Source of the DNA: Bog-756 sp963703145
GTDB lineage: Bacteria; Actinomycetota; Acidimicrobiia; Acidimicrobiales; RAAP-2
DNA length: 64,000 nucleotides
Assembly (NCBI GenBank): GCA_963703145.1
Contig: OY969793.1
Location: 2,604,001-2,668,000, forward strand
Direction: 5' to 3'
Shown: one piece after another, positions 56,525 through 64,000 of the stretch
Layout: every line of letters begins with the position of its first letter
Numbering within the stretch: position 1 is the first letter of the stretch
Translations under genes and position numbers: made by a program
The notes under the pieces: generated by a model
What the model was told of the DNA's origin: nothing
Databases searched by the model: none
The model's input: only the letters and a program-made list of their open reading frames with translations

Positions 56525-59500
56525 CAGAATCCCCTTTCCGCGGCGCGTCGTGCATCTTCTTCGTCCGACCCACGCTCGGGCCGGCTGATGTCGATGCCAA
56601 GTTCCTCGGCCGTGCGGAACACGTCCTCGTCCAGCTCTCGCATCTCGATCTCTTCTCCGCCCGGTGCCAGGACCTCGACGTCCAGGCAGAGGGACTGCAT
56701 TTCCTTGATGAGCACCTTGAAGCTCTCGGGGATCCCCGGCTCGGGGATGTTCTCGCCCTTCACGATGGCCTCGTAGACCTTGACCCGGCCGAGCACGTCG
56801 TCCGACTTGATGGTCAAGAGCTCCTGGAGGGCGTAGGCGGCACCGAACGCCTCGAGCGCCCACACCTCCATCTCCCCGAAGCGCTGGCCACCGAACTGGG
56901 CCTTACCGCCCAGCGGCTGCTGGGTGATCATCGAGTACGGGCCGGTCGAGCGGGCGTGGATCTTGTCGTCCACCAGGTGGTGGAGCTTCAAGATGTAGAC
57001 GTAGCCGACCGAGATCGGGTTGTCGTACTTCTCCCCGGTCCGGCCGTTCCACAGCTCGCTCTTGCCGTCGTCGGACACCTGGACGGCACCGTCGACGCCG
57101 TCGGGGTTGAGCTTGCGGAAGATCTGCTGGATGGTCGGGTGGCGGCCGGCGTCGGCCTCCTCGTCCCAGTGGGCCCCGTCGAACACCGGGGTGGACACCC
57201 ACACAGCGGGGTCGGTCCGCGGCCGGGTCTTGGTCTCGGTGCCACGGAGCGGCGTCCGGGCCACCTCACCGGCACCCTCCCAGCCCCAGCGGGCGGCGTA
57301 GCCCAGATGGGACTCGAGGACCTGGCCCACGTTCATCCGGCTGGGCACGCCCAGCGGGTTGAGGATGATGTCGACCGGGGTCCCGTCGGCCTGGTACGGC
57401 ATGTCCTCGATGGGGAGGATCTTCGAGATGACGCCCTTGTTGCCGTGGCGTCCGGCCAGCTTGTCGCCCTCGGAGATCTTGCGCTTCTGGGCCACGTACA
57501 CCCGGACCAGCTGCTCGACACCGGGCGGGAGCTCGTGGGCATCGTCGCGGGAGAAGACCCGGACGTCGATGACCGTTCCCTGCTCGCCGTGGGGCACCTT
57601 GAGCGAGGTGTCACGCACCTCGCGGGCCTTCTCACCGAAGATGGCCCGGAGCAGCCGCTCCTCGGGGGTCTGCTCGGTCTCGCCCTTGGGGGTGACCTTG
57701 CCGACCAGCACGTCGCCGGGGCCCACCTCGGCCCCGATGCGGATGATGCCCCGCTCGTCGAGGTCGGCCAGGATCTCCTCGGACAGGTTGGGGATGTCCC
57801 GGGTGATCTCCTCGGCGCCCAGCTTGGTGTCCCGGGCGTCCACCTCGTGCTCCTCGATGTGGATCGACGTGAGCACGTCGTCCTTCACCAGGCGCTCGGA
57901 GAGGATGATGGCGTCCTCGTAGTTGTAGCCCTCCCAGGGCATGAAGGCCACCAGGAGGTTCTTGCCCAGAGCCAGCTCACCGTTGTGGGTGGCGGGGCCG
58001 TCGGCCAGCACGTCGCCGGCCGACACCTTCTGGCCCTCGTCGACGATGACCTTCTGGTTGATGGCGGTGTTCTGGTTGGAGCGACGGAACTTGGCCAGGC
58101 GGTAGGTCTTCTTGCCCAGCACGGCCCCGAGGCGGTCCTTCGTCCCGGCCTTGTACTCGACCACGATCTGGTCGCCGGAGACGTCGGTGACCACACCCTC
58201 GCCCTCGGCCATGACCACGTCGCCGGCATCCCGGGCGGCGCGTGCCTCGACCCCGGTCCCGATGTAGGGGGCCTCGGGCACCACCAGCGGCACGGCCTGC
58301 TTCTGCATGTTGGCGCCCATCAGGGCCCGGTTGGCGTCGTCGTGCTCGACGAAGGGGATCAGTGCGGTCGAGACCGACACGATCTGCTTCGGCGAGACGT
58401 CCATCAGGTCGACCTCGGCGGGGGGCACGAAGTCGATCTCCGACGTGGTGCCGTACGACGTGGTGGTGGCGCCGACCCGCACGCCGGTGCCCTGAGGGCC
58501 GCGACGGACCAGGACCTTCTCTTCGGTGAAGTGGCCGTTGTCGTCCAGGGCCGCAGAGGCCTGGGCGATGACGTGCTCTTCTTCCTCGTCGGCGGCCAGG
58601 TAGGTGATCTCCTTGGTCACCTGGCCGTCGACCACCTTGCGGTAGGGGGTCTCGATGAAGCCGTACTCGTTGACCCGGGCGTAGGTGGCCAGGGATCCGA
58701 TGAGGCCGATGTTGGGACCCTCGGGGGTCTCGATCGGGCACATCCGCCCGTAGTGGGAGGTGTGGACGTCACGGACCTCGAAGCCGGCACGCTCACGGGA
58801 CAGGCCGCCGGGCCCGAGGGCCGACAGGCGCCGCTTGTGGGCCAGGCCCGACAGCGGGTTGTTCTGGTCCATGAACTGGCTCAGCTGGCTGGTGCCGAAG
58901 AACTCCTTGACGGCGGCGACCACCGGCCGGATGTTGATCAGGGTCTGCGGGGTGATGGCCTCGACGTCCTGGGTGGTCATCCGCTCCCGGACCACCCGCT
59001 CCATCCGGGACAGGCCCACGCGGACCTGGTTCTGGATGAGCTCGCCGACCGACCGGATCCGGCGGTTGGCGAAGTGGTCCTGGTCGTCGATCCGGTAGTT
59101 GGACTCGCCATCGGCCATGTGCTTGGCCAGGTGGAGCATGTACGTCGAGGACGCCAGGATCTCCGAGGGGCTGAGCACGCCCTGGGTCGGACTGGGGCGC
59201 TCGAGGTCGATGCTCGAACAGGTCCGAGATCCGCTCGATCTCGGGCCCGAGCTTCCGGTTCAGCTTGTAGCGGCCGACCCTGGTCAGGTCGTAGCGCTTG
59301 GGGTTGAAGAAGGCGTTCTCGAAGTACTGGCGGGCCGCCTCCACCGAGAGCGGCTCACCGGGACGGGCCCGCTTGTAGATCTCGAGGAGGGCCTCCTCGC
59401 GGGTGGGAGCGAGGTTCTGCTCCTTCTCCCACTGGCCCTCGAGGAAGTCGAAGTGGCGCACGAAGCGCTCCAAGAAGGCCTGGTCCTCGTAGCCGAGGGC

Positions 59501-60100
59501 GCGCAGCAGCACGAACAGGGACAGCCGGCGCTTGCGGGCCACGCGGCAGCCGGCAGTGACGTCCTTGCCCGGCTTGGCCTCCACGTCGAACTCGATCCAC
59601 TCGCCCCGGTAGGGGTGGATGGTGCCGGTGAACACCGTCTTGGCGTCCCGGCCGGGTTGGAAGATCACGCCGGGAGAGCGGACCAGCTGGCTGACCACCA
59701 CCCGCTCGGTCCCGTTGACGATGAAGGTCCCCTTGTCGGTCATCACCGGGAAGTCCCCCATGAAGACCGTCTGCTCCTTGATCTCGCCGGTGCCCGCGTT
59801 CATGAACCGGGCCCGCACGAAGACTGGCGCGGCGTAGGTCATGTCCTTTTCCTTGCACTCCTCCACCGAGAACTTGGGTGGCGGGCGCAGGTCGGGGTCT
59901 GTCGGGTCGAACTCCAGCTCGAGGCTCAACTGGCCGGTGAAATCCTCGATCGGGCTGATGTCGTTGAACGTCTCGGCCAACCCATTGTCGAGGAACCACT
60001 GGAACGAGTCCCTCTGGATGGCGACGAGGTCCGGCAACGGCAGGGCCTCATCGATGTTGGCGAAAGAAAAACGTTCCGGGCTGTTGGACCGTGTAGGCAA
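56524..60100 (-). CDS. rpoB: DNA-directed RNA polymerase subunit beta, one apparent frameshift
   Basis: N-terminal part from 60100 (MPTRSNSPERFSFANIDEAL, PGVIFQPGRDAKTVFTG) runs to about 59215; the rest, from LSPSEILASSTYMLHLAKHM, is in another frame to 56524. The join needs one base removed near 59205-59220, after which 3,576 bp encode 1,191 residues. The rifampicin cluster reads GTSQLSQFMDQNNPLSGLAH then KRRLSALGPGGLSRERAG, matching sensitive enzymes. Later blocks SHYGRMCPIETPEGPNIGLI, MPWEGYNYEDAIILSERLVK and GGKAQFGGQRFGEMEVWALE are intact. Transcribed from its own promoter and/or through rplL. Confidence 0.93.
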
Positions 60101-60159
60101 CGGCCTACTCCTCCCAGTTGCAGGGCGAATGGGGTGACGAAGGGGTGCTGCGGTGATTC

Positions 60160-60170
60160 ACTGCTCGAGG
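60160..60170 (-). promoter_or_regulatory. Leader motif CCTCGAGCAGT upstream of rpoB
   Basis: Exact copy of the 11-bp element found before rpsL, here 60 nt from the rpoB start within the predicted leader RNA. Confidence 0.3.
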
Positions 60171-60357
60171 TGTTGCATGTCGGAGAGTTCTCCGGGGTCG
60201 ACGACTACCGCCGGAGCGGTCGAGGGGCGCCAGGGCGCGCGTCAATCAGCCAAAATACGGAGGAAGGCGGAAGGAGCAGGCACGGCAACCAGTAAGCATA
60301 CCCGGACGCGGAGGCGATGACAAGCCCAGGGTCCCAAGGACCCCAACCAGGCTGCTC

Positions 60358-60386
60358 AGGCTAGGAGACAGTCCCCGCCCCGTCAA
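60358..60386 (-). promoter_or_regulatory. rpoB promoter
   Basis: Minus-strand TTGACG (60386-60381), 17-bp spacer, TAGCCT (60363-60358): a good vegetative promoter in the 424-bp rplL-rpoB gap (60101-60524). It predicts a ~250-nt leader with a small GGGTCC/GGACCC hairpin at 60329-60343. Nothing else coding was seen in the gap. Confidence 0.65.
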
Positions 60387-60478
60387 GGATTTCGCCGAAC
60401 CAGGGGTGATTTCCCTGGACCGGACCCGTATGCCACGACCGTCGTCCGGCCGGGCTCGGCCCACGCCAGCGGAGCAAC

Positions 60479-60518
60479 CCGACCCCCGGTCGCCGATCGG
60501 ACGGCAACCGGGGGTCGG
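60479..60518 (-). terminator. Hairpin between rplL and rpoB (terminator or attenuator)
   Basis: 12-bp arms CCGACCCCCGGT (60479-60490) and 60507-60518 are perfect complements; the 16-nt loop contains the palindrome CCGATCGG. It begins 6 nt past the rplL stop. Partial termination here, as known in enterobacteria, would set the ribosomal protein to RNAP ratio. Confidence 0.6.
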
Positions 60519-60524
60519 ACGCCA

Positions 60525-60923
60525 CTACTTGAGCTCGACGGTGGCGCCAGCGCCCTCGAGGGCAGCCTTGGCCTTCTCGGCGTCTTCCTTGTTGGCCTTC
60601 TCCAGGACCGGCTTGGGAGCCCCGTCCACCAGGTCCTTGGCCTCCTTCAGGCCCAGGCTGGTCAGCGAACGAACCTCCTTGATGACCTGGATCTTCTTGT
60701 CACCGGCCGCCGTCAGGATGACGTCGAACTCGGTCTTCTCGTCGTCACCGCCGCCGGCGTCGCCGCCTCCGGCCGCAGGGGCTGCGGCTGCCGCCACGGC
60801 CACCGGTGCTGCCGCGGTCACGCCGAAGCGCTCCTCGAACTCCTTGAGCAGCTCGCTCAGCTCGAGGACGGACAGCTCGGAGATGCCGTCCAGAATCTGG
60901 TCCTTGGTCAGGGTGCCTGCCAT
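60525..60923 (-). CDS. rplL: 50S ribosomal protein L7/L12
   Basis: 132 aa from ATG at 60923, AAGGAG 8 nt upstream. N-terminal dimer domain LTKDQILDGISELSVLELSE, an Ala/Gly hinge, then EKTEFDVILTAAGDKKIQVI and LTSLGLKEAKDLVDGAPKPV. Stalk protein recruiting EF-Tu and EF-G. 70 bp after rplJ. Confidence 0.97.
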   Translation of the reverse strand: MAGTLTKDQILDGISELSVLELSELLKEFEERFGVTAAAPVAVAAAAAPAAGGGDAGGGDDEKTEFDVILTAAGDKKIQVIKEVRSLTSLGLKEAKDLVDGAPKPVLEKANKEDAEKAKAALEGAGATVELK

Positions 60924-60993
60924 TGTCGTTGCTCCTTGTTTGCTTGATCGTCGTGCGATGAGTGGATGGGTAGGGCTGGAATGATCGGGTGGA

Positions 60994-61713
60994 TTACTCC
61001 GTGGTCGAGGCGTCGGTGGACGCTGTCGCCTCGTCAACCGCCGGATCCGCGTCCTCCGCGGCTGCCGGTGCCTCGGCGGTGACCTCGGGCGCATCGTCGC
61101 TGGTCGGACCGTCGGCTGCCTCGGTGGCCTCGGTCGCCACTGCGGCCTCGGGCGAGTCGGCCGGCTCGGCGGCAGCCAGGACCTCGCCGCCGGCCTGGCG
61201 CTGGTCGATCAGCGCCGAGATCCCGTAGGCCAGGTTGCGGGGCAGGGCCTGGACCAGTCCGGCCAGCTGCTGCAGCGGTGCGGCCAGGGCACCGGCGAAC
61301 TGGGCCAGGAGGGTCTCCCGGGGAGGCAGATCGGCCAGCACGTTGATGTCCGAGGCCGACAGCAGGCCCGATCCGACCACACCGCCCTTGACCACCAGAT
61401 TGGGGTTGGCCCGGGCGAAGTCCCGCAGCGCCTTGGCCACGGCGCTGACGTCCCCCTTAACGAAGGCGATGGCCGTGGGACCGGTCAGCAGGTCGTGGAT
61501 CTCGGCCTGGGGCCCGCCGGCCACGGCCAGGCGGACCAGGGTGTTCTTGTAGACCTTGTAGTCCCCACCGGCTGCGGCCAGCTCGCTGCGGAGTTGGGCC
61601 AGCTCGGCGACGGTGAGTCCCCGGTACTCGGTGAGCAGGGCGCCGTCGGACGACTGCAGGCGGTCGCGCACCTCGTCGACGACTGCGACCTTGTCCGGCC
61701 TCGGGTTGTCCAT
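60994..61713 (-). CDS. rplJ: 50S ribosomal protein L10 with acidic C-terminal extension
   Basis: 239 aa from ATG at 61713, GGAGG just upstream. LLTEYRGLTVAELAQLRSEL, YKVYKNTLVRLAVAGG and LTGPTAIAFVKGDVSAVAKA are L10 features, with the C-terminal helix that binds L12 dimers. From about residue 175 the protein continues with an Ala/Glu/Asp/Thr-rich tail ending DEATASTDASTTE, about 60 residues longer than usual. Confidence 0.95.
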   Translation of the reverse strand: MDNPRPDKVAVVDEVRDRLQSSDGALLTEYRGLTVAELAQLRSELAAAGGDYKVYKNTLVRLAVAGGPQAEIHDLLTGPTAIAFVKGDVSAVAKALRDFARANPNLVVKGGVVGSGLLSASDINVLADLPPRETLLAQFAGALAAPLQQLAGLVQALPRNLAYGISALIDQRQAGGEVLAAAEPADSPEAAVATEATEAADGPTSDDAPEVTAEAPAAAEDADPAVDEATASTDASTTE

Positions 61714-61895
61714 GGTCCCTCCAACGAGCGACATGCTCAGGTCAGGGCCGTAGACACCATCGAGTGGTGTCGCGGCGAGCACGGGAAGCTCAGCGCGGAA
61801 CGCCTCATCAGGCGGACCCGGTTGGGTCCCTTCGGCACCGTTGGAACGGCGCACCGGAGGTCTACGGCAGTTCGATCAATCTGGAAAATCGGAAA
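61714..61895 (-). ncRNA. Putative L10 (rplJ) leader RNA
   Basis: The stretch between a good promoter and rplJ contains hairpins ACACCA/TGGTGT (61754-61770) and GGACCC/GGGTCC (61814-61829). rplJ leaders in many bacteria bind L10-L12 for autoregulation; the position and structure fit, but I did not fold it or find the exact kink-turn. Confidence 0.45.
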
Positions 61896-61901
61896 AAGAG
61901 G

Positions 61902-61930
61902 ACACTAGCCCACAATCTGGCCCCGGCCAA
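61902..61930 (-). promoter_or_regulatory. rplJ-rplL promoter
   Basis: Minus-strand TTGGCC (61930-61925), 17-bp spacer, TAGTGT (61907-61902). It lies 21 nt past the rplA stop and would begin the rplJ leader. A T-rich run (CTCTTTTTCC) follows it on the coding strand. Confidence 0.6.
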
Positions 61931-61950
61931 GCCGGCAGGGGTGGCGGGGA

Positions 61951-62673
61951 TCAGGCGCTGACGGCCAGCTCCTCATCAACCTTGCGGGCCAACAGCGGGT
62001 CGATGTGGACGCCGGGGCCCATCGTCGAGGACAGCGTGACCCCTCGGACGTAGCGGCCCTTGGACGAGGCGGGCTTGGCCCGGTGGATCTCCTCCATCAC
62101 GGCGTGCAGGTTCTCCAACAGCTTCGACCGGTCGAAGCTGGCCTTGCCTATCCGGAGGTGGATGTTGCCCACCTTGTCGGTGCGGTACTCGACCCGGCCG
62201 CCCTTGAACTCGAGCACGGCCCGCTCGACATCGTCGGTGACCGTGCCGGTCTTCGGGTTGGGCATCAGGCCGCGGGGCCCGAGGACCCGGCCCAGGGTCC
62301 CGACCTGGCCCATCAGGTCCGGCGTGGCGATGGCGATGTCGAAGTCGAGGAACCCGTCGTTGGCCACCCGGGCCACCAGGTCGTCGGCGCCCACCACATC
62401 GGCGCCGGCGGACCGGGCCTCGGCCGCCTTCTCCCCGGCGGCGAACACCGCCACACGGGCGGTCCGTCCGGTGCCGGCGGGCAGCGACAGCGTCCCGCGC
62501 ACGATCTGGTCGGCCTTGCGGGGATCCACGCCGAGCCGGATGGCGATCTCCACGGTCTCGTCGAAGGAGGCCTTCGCCGACGCCTTGACCAGGTCGATCG
62601 CCTCGGCCGGCGTGTAGAGATGCTGGCGGTCGATGTCGGCGACGCTCGCCTTGTACTTCTTACCCCTGGACAT
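61951..62673 (-). CDS. rplA: 50S ribosomal protein L1
   Basis: 240 aa. MSRGKKYKASVADIDRQHLY, VEIAIRLGVDPRKADQIVRG, LGRVLGPRGLMPNPKTGTVT and GKASFDRSKLLENLHAVMEE are L1 signatures. Follows rplK by 35 bp. Confidence 0.97.
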   Translation of the reverse strand: MSRGKKYKASVADIDRQHLYTPAEAIDLVKASAKASFDETVEIAIRLGVDPRKADQIVRGTLSLPAGTGRTARVAVFAAGEKAAEARSAGADVVGADDLVARVANDGFLDFDIAIATPDLMGQVGTLGRVLGPRGLMPNPKTGTVTDDVERAVLEFKGGRVEYRTDKVGNIHLRIGKASFDRSKLLENLHAVMEEIHRAKPASSKGRYVRGVTLSSTMGPGVHIDPLLARKVDEELAVSA

Positions 62674-62708
62674 GGTGGTTCTCCGTTTTCTCGAGGTGGG
62701 CGCCGGCC

Positions 62709-63140
62709 TCAGCCGGCGACTGCGATTCCCATGGACCGGGCCGTGCCCTCCACCTGGCGCTTGGCAGCGTCGAGGTCGGCGGTGTTGAGGTCCGGGAGTT
62801 TGATGGCGGCGATCTCGGCCACCTGGGCACTGGTCACCGTGCCGACCTGCTCACGACCCGAGGTGGCGGCACCCTTCTCCAGGCCGGCGGCCTGGCGGAG
62901 CAGGGCGGGGGTCGGCGGGGTCTTGAGGACGAACGTGAACGTCCGGTCCTCGTAGATGGAGATCTCGACCGGCACGATCGAGCCGCGCTGGCTCTCGGTG
63001 GCGGCGTTGTACTGCTTGCAGAACTCCATGGTCTGGACGCCGTGCGGCCCGAGCGCGGTGCCCACCGGCGGCGCGGGTGTGGCACCCCCGGCCGGGAGCT
63101 GGATCTTCACGACCGCGAGGACGCGCTTCTTCGGTGGCAT
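62709..63140 (-). CDS. rplK: 50S ribosomal protein L11
   Basis: 143 aa. VVKIQLPAGGATPAPPVGTA, LGPHGVQTMEFCKQYNAATE and FVLKTPPTPALLRQAAGLEK are canonical, including the Pro residues of the thiostrepton-binding domain. 32 bp after nusG. Confidence 0.97.
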   Translation of the reverse strand: MPPKKRVLAVVKIQLPAGGATPAPPVGTALGPHGVQTMEFCKQYNAATESQRGSIVPVEISIYEDRTFTFVLKTPPTPALLRQAAGLEKGAATSGREQVGTVTSAQVAEIAAIKLPDLNTADLDAAKRQVEGTARSMGIAVAG

Positions 63141-63172
63141 TGGTTACGTCTCCTTACCTTGCTCCGCCTGGC

Positions 63173-63808
63173 CTACAGCTTCGCGACCTGGCCGAATTCG
63201 AGCTCGACCGGTGTCTCCCGGCCGAAGATGTTGACCAGCACCTTGAGCTTGAGCTGGTCTTCGTTGATCTCTGCGATCTGGCCCGAGAAGTCGGCAAAGG
63301 GGCCCTCTTTGACCCGCACCGTCTCGCCCACCTCGTGCTCGAGGCGGGGCCGGCTCCGCTTGGTGGGCGCCTCCACCCCTTCCACCTTGACCTGGAGGAT
63401 CCCCTCCACCTCACGGCGGGACAGCGGCGTGGGCTTGGTGCCCGGTCCGACGAACCCGGTCACCCCGGGGGTGTTGCGGATGACCGACCAACTGTCGTCG
63501 TCGAGCTCGCACCGACACAAGAGGTAGCCCGGGAACACCTTCTTTTGGACCACCACCTTCTTGCCGTTCTTGAACTCGATGACATCCTCCATGGGGATGA
63601 CCACCTCGTAGATGCGGTCCTCCATGTTCATCGAGACGGCCCTGCTGTGCAGGTTCGACTTGACCTTGTTCTCGTAGCCGGCGTAGGTGTGCACCACGTA
63701 CCACCGGCCGGGCTGGTCGTAGGGGCTGACGACAAAGGGCTCCTCGTCGTCCTCGTCGTCCTCGAGCTCCAGGCCGTCAGCGTCGACCGGGTCGGCCGGC
63801 CTCGGCAT
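63173..63808 (-). CDS. nusG: Transcription termination/antitermination protein NusG (acidic N-terminal extension probably frame-broken)
   Basis: Links RNAP to Rho or the ribosome. GRWYVVHTYAGYENKVKSNL begins the NGN domain; FPGYLLCRCELDDDSWSVIR and NTPGVTGFVGPGTKPTPLSR follow; the KOW domain is ETVRVKEGPFADFSGQIAEI. The open frame starts at ATG 63808, whose only GGAGG touches the start codon. Upstream, a different frame from GTG 63914 or 63920 (just after the secE stop) encodes an acidic stretch (DDEGLDPVEAA, TPDEAPTETTAEDAEA). One extra base in GAGGCCGGCCGACCC (63793-63807) would join it to ADPVDADGLELEDDEDDEE; from 63920 this makes exactly 249 codons, like actinobacterial NusG with acidic N-termini. 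Confidence 0.93.
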   Translation of the reverse strand: MPRPADPVDADGLELEDDEDDEEPFVVSPYDQPGRWYVVHTYAGYENKVKSNLHSRAVSMNMEDRIYEVVIPMEDVIEFKNGKKVVVQKKVFPGYLLCRCELDDDSWSVIRNTPGVTGFVGPGTKPTPLSRREVEGILQVKVEGVEAPTKRSRPRLEHEVGETVRVKEGPFADFSGQIAEINEDQLKLKVLVNIFGRETPVELEFGQVAKL

Positions 63809-63925
63809 CCTCCGCCGTGGTCTCGGTGGGGGCCTCGTCGGGCGTGACGGCGGCCTCGACCGGGTCGAGGCCTTCGTCGTCGCTAGAGGTCGAATTGGTT
63901 TCGTCGTGGGTCACAGTCACACCGA

Positions 63926-64000
63926 TCACGTCTTGAACAGCCAGAGGACGCCTTTGGCAAAGGCGTAGTTGAGAATGAAGATGAGGACCATCAACGACAA
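63926..64000 (-). CDS. secE: Preprotein translocase subunit SecE, C-terminal fragment
   Basis: Twenty-four residues before a TGA at 63926 (LSLMVLIFILNYAFAKGVLW then LFKT) form the end of a transmembrane helix. Position directly upstream of nusG and the hydrophobic C-terminus fit SecE; the rest lies outside the window. It partners SecY encoded at 36-37 kb. Confidence 0.75.
   Translation of the reverse strand: MSLMVLIFILNYAFAKGVLWLFKT

Overview
This 64-kb window is a high-GC, gene-dense chromosomal housekeeping region. Almost every gene is on the minus strand, so transcription mostly runs from high to low coordinates. Gene content and order fit an actinobacterium: guaB3-guaA, rimI inside the tsa cluster, decaprenylphosphoryl-arabinose (DPA) genes, frequent GTG/TTG starts and many 4-nt stop/start overlaps. 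The order rplQ-truA-rplM-rpsI-glmM-glmS-acpS-nnr-alr-tsaE-tsaB-rimI-tsaD-groES-groEL, and pcrA...sucC-sucD...purN-purH, is like that of mycobacteria. The ribosomal proteins and the lack of mycobacterium-specific genes suggest a deeper actinobacterial lineage such as Acidimicrobiia; that placement is inference.

Layout, left to right. 1-5.0 kb: purH (cut by the window edge), purN, a HAD phosphatase, sucD, sucC and a stand-alone cobalamin-binding subunit of methylmalonyl-CoA mutase, linking purine synthesis with propionate/TCA metabolism. 5.2-8.5 kb: the only plus-strand block, a three-gene DPA operon (UbiA-type phosphoribosyltransferase, DprE1, DprE2). 8.5-16.3 kb: a membrane-anchored phosphodiester-glycosidase-like protein, PcrA/UvrD helicase, guaA, guaB3 and a CoA-type Nudix hydrolase. 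16.7-18.7 kb: groES-groEL under a CIRCE operator. 18.8-28.8 kb: t6A tRNA modification (tsaD, tsaB, tsaE) with rimI, a family-4 uracil-DNA glycosylase, alanine racemase, NAD(P)HX repair, acpS, glmS and glmM (cell-wall precursors). 28.8-64 kb: the ribosomal super-cluster: rpsI-rplM; truA-rplQ-rpoA-rpsD-rpsK-rpsM-rpmJ-infA (alpha); map-adk-secY and the spc and S10 operons; tuf-fusA-rpsG-rpsL (str); rpoC-rpoB-rplL-rplJ (beta); rplA-rplK-nusG-secE, with secE cut by the right edge.

Most of the window is conserved and ordinary. I saw no CRISPR array, insertion sequence, prophage, tRNA or rRNA gene. The points worth a second look are: eight single-base frame breaks in fusA, rpoC and rpoB plus one in the nusG leader segment, all between 49.7 and 63.8 kb; apparent CTG start codons for infA and the HAD phosphatase; long acidic tails on several ribosomal proteins, including a 29-residue tandem duplication in L22 and a His-Asp repeat in L29; Ala at residue 387 of DprE1, the position of the benzothiazinone-target cysteine; and an S10 operon split by a 316-bp leader between rpsJ and rplC. 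No clearly new multi-gene system was found.
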